Origin: Odontesthes bonariensis
Taxonomy: Eukaryota; Chordata; Actinopteri; Atheriniformes; Atherinopsidae
Assembly (NCBI RefSeq): GCF_027942865.1
Contig: NC_134515.1
Span: 8,671,339 to 8,735,338 of the forward strand
Reading direction: 5' to 3'
DNA: 64,000 bases
This document shows positions 50,901-57,955 of the stretch, piece by piece; positions within the stretch are counted from its first letter, which is position 1, and each line of letters opens with the position of its first letter. The position numbers and the translations under genes were made by a program. A model generated the notes under the pieces. It did no database searches. It was given only the letters and a program-made list of their open reading frames with translations, and was not told the DNA's origin.

Positions 50901-51719
50901 AGCTACTATGCTGCAAACAAGTGGAACAAACTGCCAGTGGAGATTAAACTTTCACCAAATGTAGACATTTTTAAATCCAGGTTAAAGACATTTCTGTTAT
51001 CATGTGTCTATGCATGAAATATCTTTTAACTTATCTAGACTGTTGCTTGTTTTTAAATGAATTTAAATGATTTTATTTGTTTCTCTTTATATTATTTTAT
51101 GTATTTTTAATGCTTCTTACACTCCCTGCTGCAATGTTTTTATTTTATGTAAAGCACTTTGAATTGTTTGTACGTGAAATGTGCTATATAAATAACTTTG
51201 ATTTGATTTTGATTTGATCTTTTTCTTTGTAGAGTAGTTTTGGCCAGATTTGACCATTCTAATTATTGTGGCATTAATACAGGACCTAGACGAATGTGTG
51301 AAAAGAGAAAAAGGAACCAAGGTGTCCATGAATCTATATCTTCTGTAGAATACTTCAGTCCAGATTTGACCGGTCTAACTGTTTTGGTCTCAACACAGGA
51401 CCTGGTCTGGAGTTATTTTGCACACCCCCCCCAAAAAAACAGTGAAATAGCCCTTTATGGATTTCGCTTTAATTCACGAATCAGAAATAAATTTCGGTGT
51501 CGTTTCAGAAATGTGACGTGGTTTTCAAAATACGAAAACTTACATGAACTCAAAGCCACGGCAGATTATCAATAAATACGTGAAGATTGATAGTAAAAGG
51601 TTGCAAACCTCAGCTATCTTCTGCTTCAGTTGTTCCAACTGCTCTCTTTCCTTTTCTCGTTTCTTCATCAGCTGCATCGCTCTGCCGGCCTCACTGGCCG
51701 CTCCTTTGTACTGCGCCAT
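23942..51719 (-). CDS. fam50a: FAM50A (XAP5 family) nuclear splicing-associated protein, complete
   Basis: FAM50A is a conserved nuclear protein associated with the spliceosome; human variants cause an X-linked intellectual disability syndrome. Thirteen coding exons: 51719-51609, 48761-48677, 48600-48501, 42508-42387, 41139-41063, 40646-40580, 33581-33520, 33356-33280, 29727-29673, 29426-29378, 28991-28921, 27794-27684, 23950-23942. They total 996 nt (331 residues plus TGA), close to the 339 of human FAM50A. The N-terminus [20 protein letters not shown] is diagnostic. A charged coiled-coil stretch (about 15-110) and an acidic run of Glu/Asp (about 115-137) follow. The XAP5 domain then starts around [20 protein letters not shown] and contains [19 protein letters not shown] and [17 protein letters not shown]; the protein ends [16 protein letters not shown]. 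No frameshift or stop is seen. The span of about 28 kb comes mostly from repeats in introns 1, 3, 6 and 12. Confidence 0.96.
24365..25430 (-). mobile_element. Tc1-like transposon, decayed copy C
   Basis: The terminus near 24,380 reads GATCAGCCATAACATTATGA, a familiar fish Tc1-like end. Minus frame 25,329-25,039 encodes [31 protein letters not shown] and NWTIEDWK, clear transposase. Frameshifts follow. It lies in fam50a intron 12. Confidence 0.75.
25431..27683. other. fam50a intron 12, remaining part
   Basis: No exon-like frame and no clear repeat ends recognised. Confidence 0.4.
27684..27794 (-). CDS. fam50a: fam50a coding exon 12
   Basis: Residues 293-329, [20 protein letters not shown] through EKKWDKYT. 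Acceptor CTTAAG, donor ACG|GTAAAA. Confidence 0.95.
28921..28991 (-). CDS. fam50a: fam50a coding exon 11
   Basis: Residues 269-292, [20 protein letters not shown] then KDE. Acceptor CAACAG, donor GAG|GTGAAT. Confidence 0.95.
29378..29426 (-). CDS. fam50a: fam50a coding exon 10
   Basis: Residues 253-269, [17 protein letters not shown], one of the best conserved XAP5 blocks. Acceptor ATTCAG, donor G|GTAAGT. Confidence 0.95.
29673..29727 (-). CDS. fam50a: fam50a coding exon 9
   Basis: Residues 234-252, [18 protein letters not shown]. Acceptor CATGTAG, donor CAT|GTGAGT. Confidence 0.95.
29728..32327. other. fam50a intron 8, left part
   Basis: Intronic sequence with no recognised gene. A possible small DNA element starts near 30,083, but its second end was not found. 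Confidence 0.4.
32337..32894 (+). mobile_element. DNA transposon remnant with 9-bp duplication and helicase-like fragment
   Basis: CTGTACACC flanks both sides (32,328-32,336 and 32,895-32,903). The termini are TAGCCTG and CAGGCTA. A plus frame from 32,559 encodes [20 protein letters not shown], then [20 protein letters not shown] and FAVLPT. This has the layout of a RecQ-like helicase start: a Q-motif-like QRNAI and the lead-in to Walker A, which then breaks off. The element's superfamily is uncertain; a 9-bp duplication suggests Mutator-like. Confidence 0.65.
33280..33356 (-). CDS. fam50a: fam50a coding exon 8
   Basis: Residues 209-234, [20 protein letters not shown] and DFSELR. Acceptor ATCTGCAG-type (GCTGCAG), donor AG|GTGAGT. 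Confidence 0.95.
33520..33581 (-). CDS. fam50a: fam50a coding exon 7
   Basis: Residues 188-208, [20 protein letters not shown]. The donor is AAG|GTAATG. The acceptor TTATCTAG|A is part of the tetranucleotide array: the repeat starts within about 3 bases of the exon. Confidence 0.94.
34195..36070. repeat. Higher-order duplication unit A within the array
   Basis: Marker words recur at exactly +1,892: GATTAAT 34,269/36,161, GAAAAG 34,541/36,433, ATTAGG 34,849/36,741, C of TCGATAAG 35,388/37,280 and 35,592/37,484. After an extra 68 bases in unit B the offset becomes +1,960 (GGCAAAT 35,726/37,686, TCGATAAG 35,880/37,840). Confidence 0.85.
36090..38030. repeat. Higher-order duplication unit B within the array
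   Basis: Second copy of unit A, with the 68-base insertion between 37,484 and 37,686. Partial relatives begin at GATTAAT 33,873 and 38,413. Confidence 0.85.
39860..40467. mobile_element. TTAA-flanked inverted-repeat element
   Basis: TTAA at 39,860-39,863 and 40,464-40,467 flanks termini AGCTGCAGTCTGCA and TGCAGACTGCAGCT, perfect reverse complements. The interior (about 600 bases) encodes nothing recognisable. It sits between the tetranucleotide array and fam50a exon 6. Confidence 0.8.
40580..40646 (-). CDS. fam50a: fam50a coding exon 6
   Basis: Residues 166-188, [20 protein letters not shown] then IK plus one base. Acceptor GTTCAG, donor A|GTGAGT. The 7-kb intron 6 with the tetranucleotide array follows. 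Confidence 0.95.
41063..41139 (-). CDS. fam50a: fam50a coding exon 5
   Basis: Residues 140-165, ending [22 protein letters not shown] at the start of the XAP5 domain. Acceptor TCAAAG, donor GAG|GTGAGG. Confidence 0.95.
41310..41888. mobile_element. Non-autonomous DNA element with 30-bp inverted termini
   Basis: The first 30 bases (AGGTGCTGTTTACACATACC and on) are the reverse complement of the last 30. The interior has further short inverted repeats around ACTCCGTTT. No clean target duplication was found. It lies in fam50a intron 4. Confidence 0.8.
42003..42222. repeat. Small degenerate GTAG/GTAA tetranucleotide array in fam50a intron 4
   Basis: About 220 bases of words such as GTAAGTCAGTAAGTAGC and AGGTAGGTAGGTAAGTGAG, more diverged than the intron 6 array. 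It ends about 165 bases from exon 4's donor. Confidence 0.85.
42387..42508 (-). CDS. fam50a: fam50a coding exon 4 (acidic stretch)
   Basis: Residues 99-140: [20 protein letters not shown], then [20 protein letters not shown]. The acceptor is CTCTGCAG and the donor T|GTGAGT. A (GAG/GAA)-rich coding run makes this the most variable part of the protein. Confidence 0.93.
43462..43475 (+). promoter_or_regulatory. CTCF-like motif
   Basis: CCACAGGGGGGCAG is a close match to the CTCF core. It lies in fam50a intron 3. Fish repeats can carry such words, so occupancy is uncertain. Confidence 0.35.
43674..43930 (-). mobile_element. LINE reverse transcriptase fragment with YADD motif
   Basis: A minus frame encodes [20 protein letters not shown], the catalytic YxDD box and its context, then [20 protein letters not shown]. 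Only this part of the palm remains. Confidence 0.75.
44140..44765 (-). mobile_element. Tc1-like transposon fragment, copy D
   Basis: A minus frame (44,449-44,102) encodes [16 protein letters not shown], the third catalytic region (Glu often in LNPIE), and [20 protein letters not shown]. The stretch 44,420-44,760 continues in the N-terminal direction in broken frames. Confidence 0.7.
45532..45989. mobile_element. hAT-derived element with TAGGGCTGGGC termini
   Basis: It starts TAGGGCTGGGC and ends GCCCAGCCCTA. The right end carries the GATTAATCGTGATTAATC motif also found in the BED-bearing copies at 47.6 and 55.2 kb. An unrelated-looking segment of about 200 bases occupies the middle (45,670-45,880). 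Confidence 0.75.
45990..47550. other. fam50a intron 3, part without recognised features
   Basis: A T-run near 46,105-46,121 and AT-rich sequence. No exon-like frames. Confidence 0.4.
47551..47960 (-). mobile_element. BED-zinc-finger hAT derivative, copy 1
   Basis: The TAGGGCTGGG terminus is at 47,551. A minus frame of 101 codons (47,927-47,622) encodes [20 protein letters not shown] and a BED-type finger [20 protein letters not shown] with a second His in KAKHT. Such fingers head hAT transposases (ZBED family). The DDE part is absent. Homology to copy 2 stops near 47,958. Confidence 0.8.
48501..48600 (-). CDS. fam50a: fam50a coding exon 3
   Basis: Residues 66-99, [20 protein letters not shown] and KKEQSKELQ; Lys/Glu-rich helix. 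Acceptor AATCAG, donor CT|GTGAGT. Confidence 0.96.
48677..48761 (-). CDS. fam50a: fam50a coding exon 2
   Basis: Residues 38-66, [20 protein letters not shown] and following. The donor is G|GTAAGT. Intron 2 after it is only 76 bp. Confidence 0.96.
48762..50860. other. fam50a intron 1, left part
   Basis: No gene or repeat recognised apart from short T- and A-runs. Confidence 0.4.
50860..51222 (+). mobile_element. LINE 3' tail
   Basis: One plus frame reads [40 protein letters not shown], then a stop: the C-terminal end of a LINE protein. A 3' UTR with GTAAAGCACTTTGAATTG and AAATGTGCTATATAAATAA follows, then a TTTGAT repeat tail (51,198-51,222). Confidence 0.75.
51609..51719 (-). CDS. fam50a: fam50a coding exon 1
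   Basis: Residues 1-37 ([15 protein letters not shown] to QKIAE). The donor is GAG|GTTTGC, phase 0. The start is fixed by the universally conserved FAM50 N-terminus. Confidence 0.96.
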
Positions 51720-51880
51720 GTTGGCTCCTTGTTTTTGATGTTGTTGTTAAAAAAAATCAAGAGAAAAAGAGAAGTTAAAGTCTAAAAATCAAATAAAGAT
51801 CTTTCCAGATCCAAGAAGACACCTCCGAGTCGACCATAACAAGAAAAATGGCGACGGCGCGGTGCACGCTGGGAACTTAC
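51720..51880 (-). promoter_or_regulatory. fam50a 5' UTR and probable promoter with YY1- and ZNF143-like motifs
   Basis: Upstream of the fam50a ATG, bases 51,845-51,857 on the plus strand read AAAATGGCGACGG, a close match to the YY1 consensus (AANATGGCGGC). Next to it, on the minus strand at about 51,861-51,876, TTCCCAGCGTGCAC resembles the ZNF143/THAP11 motif. The stretch is GC- and CpG-richer than its surroundings and has no TATA box, as expected for a housekeeping promoter. Confidence 0.5.
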
Positions 51881-52728
51881 GTTGGTACGTAAAAGATTTG
51901 ATGCATTCAGTGCTTCCAGAAACATCTGAATTATGAAACACCCAACAAAAGTACGGAAGATACAGATCGATGTTAGCTCATTTTAACGGGAAAATGAAGA
52001 TGGATTGGGAATAATATTTACCCTAATCATGTAAAGAAAAGAACATTAATCTTTTCGTGTTTAATGAGTAACTGAATTGAGCTTCATAAAGCCGTCAAAA
52101 TGAAATGATAAAACCGAATCTTGAGATTCCCATGGTGGAACTGTTCATTTATATCACCTCATTAGAGATACAGAAGTCATAAATGCAATGATAAAATATT
52201 GAAATAATGAAAATAGAAAATAATACCAATAAAAAATAAACAAATTATCATTTGTAAAAAGCTGAAATGATAAATTAGAAAAGTTGTTGTAGGCTGCACA
52301 CACTAGGTGCAAAAACTTTGGTGTACGCAATAACTGTACTTGATCTGATGTGAATTATTGCAGATGGGTGTTCTTATTTATGGAGATAATTTCAAGGTGA
52401 ATGAAAACATGAAAAAAAAAAAACAGAGGATTGAATAAAGCTGGGAGAGAAAAGACTAAATTCAGTGACCTGACACTGAACAAATAAAAATATATATACT
52501 GACGGAGGTAATAACAAAGAAGGATCAGGTGTGACAATCTGCAGTATAAGACATCAATAGAATATATAAAGAGAAAAGCTCTACAAAATAAAACAGGAAG
52601 CAATAAAACTGAGAAACCAGATGAAGATAAATAACTGCCAGAATTGAACTAGAATACAAACATGACAAGACATAAAAAGTAATTAAACCAAAACACAAAA
52701 ACAGAGAACATGGCATTTTGTTTAGTAC

Positions 52729-52734
52729 TTTATT
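52729..52734 (-). terminator. Probable caveolin-2-like polyadenylation signal AATAAA
   Basis: AATAAA on the minus strand about 180 bases after the stop codon. This puts the caveolin transcript end near 52.71 kb, about 0.85 kb before the fam50a promoter motifs. Confidence 0.5.
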
Positions 52735-52914
52735 TACATCTTAATACGGTTTTCTTACAAATACATTTGATGTCAATCTAAATCACTACAACCACTAATG
52801 ATGATAATAACATTAAAATAAACAATCTGACGTGAAAAAAAGTCTAGAAAAAGCACATACACATTCAGACTCACTCAGAGACTCATTCATTCGAGACGAG
52901 ACATTATTTCTCAC

Positions 52915-53098
52915 TCATACTGTGTCCTTGTTTCTGATGTGATTCGGGTCCTTGTTTGACAGTGAAACGGCGATTTGACTGCAGCAGAGAGCAACAGACA
53001 CACAGAAAGGAGAGATGAAAACGTTCACAGCAAAGATACACAAGGACCGCAAGCAGGGAAGGAAGGTGTTGCTCAGCTGGACGCAAGGAACCAGAAAC
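52915..53098 (-). CDS. caveolin-2-like coding exon 3
   Basis: Residues 133-193, from FLVPCVQLSNTFLPCLRSLC to the C-terminal NHIRNKDTV and TGA at 52,917-52,915. Acceptor CTCTTCAG. The cysteine pattern fits a palmitoylated caveolin tail. Confidence 0.85.
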
Positions 53099-55568
53099 CT
53101 GAAGAGAAAGAGCAATGTAATATTTGCAGGAGATGTTAGTCTTAACAGTTTATTTTCCTGTTTTAAATACTAAAAGAGTGAATATTTGATCATTTTATGT
53201 TGTTGTTGAAGTAAAAATGACTTTATCTTGATACCATGATTGTCAAAAATATCATTTTGTTTAAATTATGAGCATTAAGAGTAACATAATACAGTCATTT
53301 TGGTTCACAGCAACATGAGGGAGACTTTATTCTAAATGTTTCTAAAAGAGGAATAACAGTGTAACAGAAAATTGAAATTAGATTTTGAGTGTCCAGGCAC
53401 CCGAACAGGGAACCAAATTCTGATTAGTTTTACTTTGATATTTTAGGGGAATAAGTGTTAGATTTTTTTGTATTAAATTAACTGATTGACACCATTTTGT
53501 ACAGGTAACCATTTTTATTTCCAGATTCTTTAGTGTCTTGACATTTTATTACCAGCATAATATATTATTTAGCACGACATGCTTTATTTCAAGTAACAGG
53601 GCAAAAACGTGAGAAGCCTGCTGTTTGGTTTTATTGCGTTGGTGGGTTTTCTGGGGTTATTTGTTGTAAGGTGTGGATATGACTTTGCCGGGGTATGGAC
53701 ACAACGTACCAGACTCGCATGAGGGCAAGAACGGCCAGAAGAATGCCACACAAGAGAGCAAAGGGCACAGCAAACAGCAAAGAGAGGCAGCGGTACGTCC
53801 AGATACGAGTCCCCTCAAAGCCAGCGAGGCTGTAAATCCACACTCCGTCTATGGTTTGAGGTGTGGCAGGTTCTGCCAGGACGTCGCTGACCTCTACCTA
53901 CAGTGAGGAAACAAGATAGACGGCAGTAGAAATCAAACCAATCTACAGAGAAAAATATGGTCGTACACTCTCTGAACTTTTCTTCCCTTTTTGAGCTTCA
54001 GAAGCCACTCTGAGGACCTCTGCCTTATTCTCATTTAGTTTGGAGGAAGTAGTCGGTCATTTTGGAGGATGCACAAGCAGTTTTCACACATGAACTGCAG
54101 CCCTAAATGTTCCAGAGATGCTCCAGAGGGTCGGCATTTGACAAGTTAAATACTTTTGCTCTGGACTTTATGATGACATTTTACAGCTCAGTACCTATCA
54201 ATATCTCCAGGAAACAGCAGAGTGAGGTCATGTGTGATTGTGTCTGATAATTATCTAGAAAACCTTACCTCTGCTGGTCATGAGAGGAACTACATGGTAA
54301 TTATAAATGTGACAACTATGAAGATAACTGTTGTGTTCTCTAACCCTAACAAAAGACATTTAAGAGTTTAGTTTGCTAAAACTGATTTATGTTGCAGATA
54401 CAAGCGGATCAGCTGTACCATAACCAGAAAGCTAGGTGAAATAAATAAGTTAAACTACCATGACCACGATAATGTTAAAACTTTTAACCTCTGACTTCCA
54501 TCCATCCATGTGGCAACAGGTTCAGGAGGGAAAGCCAGACATCCCTCTCTCCAGCTCCTCCTGGGGGATTCCGAGGCGTTCCCAGGCCAGAAGGGACATA
54601 TAATCCCTCCAGCGCGTTTGACTCTCTTGCCAAAGTGAGGTGACCAGGAGGCATCACAACCAAACAAACCACCTCAGCTGACTCCTTTCTATGTGGAGGA
54701 GCAGCAGCTCTACTCCGAGCTCCCTCCGGATGGCTGAGCTCATCCCCTTATCTCTAAGGTGCTGTTTACACAAAAGTCTGTTGCTGTCTGCTGCGGAACC
54801 GGAAAAGAAAGTAATCGGCGGATCCACCAAACATGGAGAAGGGTACGGAACTTTTACTCGGCCATTTTAATTTTAAAGTTCTTCCAGACGGCAGAGTCGA
54901 CAGAACCAAAGTCATCTGTAAACTCTGCCAAGTTGAATTGTCTTCTCAGCGTAGTAGTTCCAGTCTAAAATATCACTTAAAGGCAAAACACACAACTGAT
55001 AGCAGCAAGTCATTCAAGGAAACAGACAGTGGAGCGAGGCTTCTACATAAAAACTACAGAAAGATGCTGATGTTAAAAGTGTGTTTGCACAACAAATGTT
55101 ATGGCACTTTCATTCATATGGCAGCACATTTAAAATAAAACTAAATGCTAAAAGCTATACACTACTTTTGGATTCATTTTTGGATTTTGCGCACAAATGC
55201 GATTAATCGTGATTAATCAGGGAAATCATGTGAATAATTGGATTAAACATTTTAATCATTACCCAGCCCTAAATACAATCTTGAATTTCAGATGTTCCAA
55301 CAATCCCACTTTCACAACAAAGTTGAGTCACACTGAAAGCAAAAAAGGAAATAAGGACCTTCAGGTGTTGGTTGATGCCATTAGGGTCTCTGCTGACAGG
55401 ATGGGCAGGTGCGGGTGTGACGGGGACCGAGGGAGGGGTCGGAGGTTTGGGTGCTGGAGTGGAAGCTTTGGATGCAAACTCTGGAGGAGGAGGAGGAATG
55501 TTTATCTGTTCTTCATCGCTGTCATCGATCTTACACTCCACCAGACTGTCATCATTCACCATCATCAT
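52915..55568 (-). CDS. Caveolin family protein, caveolin-2-like, three exons
   Basis: Caveolins are hairpin membrane proteins that shape caveolae. Exons: 55568-55359, 53897-53710, 53098-52915; joined they give 193 residues in one frame. Residues 1-63 are acidic and then proline-rich, with five prolines in a row near 25-29. SRDPNGINQHLK (59-70) matches the caveolin pre-signature region, and DVLAEP (75-80) is a degenerate copy of the FEDVIAEP signature. The scaffolding segment DGVWIYSLAGFEG..WTYR is at 87-106, followed by a hydrophobic hairpin (about 107-137). Cysteines at 138, 148, 153, 165, 171 and 172 are possible palmitoylation sites. The junction at HLK, a second junction in the Trp after the hairpin, and the tail pattern FCVSVALCCSQIAVSLS all resemble CAV2 rather than CAV1 or CAV3. 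Human CAV2 is 162 residues, so the N-terminus here is longer. The exon 1 donor (AAG|GTCCTT) is weak, so the first junction is the least certain. Confidence 0.82.
53710..53897 (-). CDS. caveolin-2-like coding exon 2
   Basis: Residues 71-133: DVLAEP signature remnant, scaffolding domain and most of the hydrophobic hairpin (LLFAVPFALLCGILLAVLAL). Acceptor CACTGTAG, donor TG|GTACGT; 188 nt, ending in phase 2. Confidence 0.87.
54480..54756. repeat. Dispersed teleost repeat fragment, probably LINE-derived
   Basis: Contains CCAGGAGGCATC, GTGGAGGAGCAGCAGCTCTA and CCGGATGGCTGAGCTCATCC, phrases of a repeat common in fish genomes. It is inside caveolin intron 1. Confidence 0.5.
54757..54771 (+). mobile_element. 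Isolated terminus of the 41.3-kb element family
   Basis: AGGTGCTGTTTACAC is identical to the first 15 bases of the inverted terminus of the element at 41,310-41,888. Confidence 0.5.
54800..55272 (+). mobile_element. BED-zinc-finger hAT derivative, copy 2
   Basis: A plus frame of 101 codons (54,833-55,138) differs from copy 1 at six residues by eye. Both keep the BED finger ([20 protein letters not shown]) and the same truncation. The GCCCAGCCCTA-like terminus ends at about 55,272. It lies in caveolin intron 1, opposite to the gene. Confidence 0.8.
55359..55568 (-). CDS. caveolin-2-like coding exon 1
   Basis: Residues 1-70, MMMVNDDSLVECKIDDSDEE, a proline/alanine/threonine-rich linker, then SRDPNGINQHLK. 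The start is the first of three consecutive Met codons. An acceptor-like TCCTCAG lies just upstream, so an extra 5' exon is possible. The donor AAG|GTCCTT is a poor match. Confidence 0.7.
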
Positions 55569-55626
55569 CTTTGCTGAGGAGGAAAGTTTTATATTTATTA
55601 TTCCAATAACTGCATTCAGTTAGCGG

Positions 55627-55654
<28 letters not shown>
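55627..55654. repeat. (AC)n microsatellite
   Basis: Fourteen AC units just 5' of caveolin exon 1. Confidence 0.95.
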
Positions 55655-55658
<4 letters not shown>

Positions 55659-56290
55659 ACAGATATACTCCTCGGGCAGACGGCAGGGGTGTTGAGTGTA
55701 ACAGCGAGCCGAGCCCTGCTCCACCACCTGTTCTTTAGCCCCCAAAAAAAGATGTCACACCAAAATCTGTAAATAGCAGCTGGTGTTTTTAAGATTAATT
55801 TGTTTGAACGGCCTGCATTCACTGCAATTACTTCATATTACAAGAAAAAAATTAAAAGATATTTTTTAAAAGCAGTTTTGCCAGTTGGTCTTAAAAGCTG
55901 ATTTTTGTTTTATTGCACGAATCATGTGAAATATATTTGCAATGCACACAACAGGTGTTGCAAGGTGTAATCTAGCTCCTAGACCTGTTGAGGAATCATC
56001 AAAGCACGTCTCCAACAGCTCCATAATTGAGCATAAATCCCGTCTCACTTACCTTAGTAGAATTGGTATTCTTATCCCGTATCACTCACAGAGACTCCTG
56101 CAGAGGGACGGGGCAGGCGGCAGTGTTAATCTAAAATGTCAATGAGAATAGTTCTGCACCTTCATCTCAATGTTCCTCAGAGGTAATACAGCATGTTCAC
56201 AATCACAGAGAAGCACACAGAGACAGCCACAGTGTTTGACACTGACTCAGAGTGGCAGAAGTGCTAATGTGGTACAGAGCCTCTTATTCC

Positions 56291-56291
<1 letters not shown>

Positions 56292-56379
<88 letters not shown>
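56292..56379. repeat. (TG)n microsatellite, 88 bases
   Basis: Uninterrupted TG dinucleotides; reading frames of alternating Val-Cys or His-Thr here are artefacts. Confidence 0.98.
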
Positions 56380-56882
56380 GGTTGGCTATGGTAATGGGTT
56401 ATTTTAGGAGGAGGAGTGGATGGGTCCAAAAGATCACATTACAGCAATGGGGGGCTATCTTAACACAGAAACTGAAACAATGTCACACCCAACAACACAC
56501 CTCAGACCTAATTATGCAAAGTAATGGAAACTTTTAAAGGATCAGTGTTTATTTAGTAGTAAAGTTGCACATAAGCAACCCCCTCCATTACTTTTTTAGT
56601 CAAAACTGTGGGTGGTCGTGATGAAAAATACAATAAACACCAAAGGTACTCTGTCTTTACAGACGTTGAAAATTGGTGGCAGACTCCAAGAAAGAGGCCC
56701 TGTTCCATCTGGGGACATAGTCATATGAAAAAGGCTTTAAAGTTTAGAAAAATTAAGGAAAAAAAATATCTTAGCCCTTAGATTAAATCTGGGTAGATAT
56801 AAACTCAGATGAACAACGAAACATGACAAATTGTGTCATGTCATTCTCTGTTTAACAAAAACTGAGCTAAAATGCAGAAGCA

Positions 56883-57955
56883 GTGAGTTAAAAACTAAGT
56901 ACACCCTTACTAATTCCACAGAAATTAAGAGGATAAGAAGCAGCCAGCAGCTGCTGATCAGATGCACTGATTAACTGATCATCAGTGAGTGTGAGCAGCT
57001 CTATAAAAGCAGAAGTTTTGTCAGTTTGCTGGTCTGGAGCATTCAGGTGTGTGTTAACATGATGCCAAGGAGGAAAGACATCAGCAAAGATCTTAGAGAA
57101 GCAATTGTTGCTGCCCATCTGGGAAGGGTTATAAAGCCGTTTCCAAACTATCTGGAGTCCCATCGTTCTACAGAGAGAAAGATTATTCACCAGCTGAAAA
57201 CATTCAGGACAGCTGTCAATCTTCCCAGGAGTGGACGTCCCAGCAAGGTCACCCGAAGGTCAAAAACCCAAGAGCTACATCTCGGACTCCACAGGCCTCA
57301 GTTAGCATGTTAGATGTTAAAGTTCATGACAGCACAGTTAGAAACAGGCTGAACAAGTATGGCTTGTTTGGAAGGTCTGCAGGAGAAAGCCTCTTCTCTC
57401 TAAAAAGAACATGGCAGCACAGCTTAGGTTTGCAAAGCTGCATCTGAACAAACCACAAGACTTCTGGAACAATGTCCTCTGGACAGACCAGACCAAAGTG
57501 GAGATGTTTGCTCATAATGCACAGCAGCACGTTTGGAGGAAACCAAACACAGCATATCAGCACAAACACCTCACACCAGCTGTCAAGCACGGTGGGGGAG
57601 GGCTGATGCTCTGGGCTTGTTCTGCAGCCACAGGACCTGGGCACCTCGCAGCCACTGAGTCCACCAGGAACTCCTCTGGATACCAAAGTGTTCTAGAGTC
57701 AGATGTGAGGCCGTCTGTCCGACAGCTAAAGCTGGGCTGAAACTGGCTCATCAACAGGACAAAGATCCCAAACGCTGTGCAGAAACCAGAGCTGCAAACC
57801 TCAATGAGCTGAAGCAGCGCTGGAAACAAGAGTGGGCCGAGATTCCTCCACAATGATGTGAGAGAAAACGTCACACAGAAAACCATTACATCAACTTACT
57901 GCTGCTGATGGTTCTACAGGCTGCTGGATCGTGGTGTTTACTTAGTTTTTCTCAC
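56883..57955 (+). mobile_element. Tc1-like transposon, defective copy B
   Basis: Inverted termini GTGAGTTAAAAACTAAGTA at 56,883 and, reversed, at 57,933-57,955. Plus frames encode MMPRRKDISKDLREAIVAAH (57,059-57,313) and MAAQLRFAKLHLNKPQDFWN with VLWTDQTKVEMF and KHGGGGLMLW (57,411-57,740). The frame is broken twice, and the segment with the second Asp is shifted (RPSVRQ). It is the same family as copy A, in opposite orientation. Confidence 0.87.

Noticed and set aside
56247..56537. Val-Cys and His-Thr reading frames
   Set aside because: Produced by the (TG)n microsatellite.
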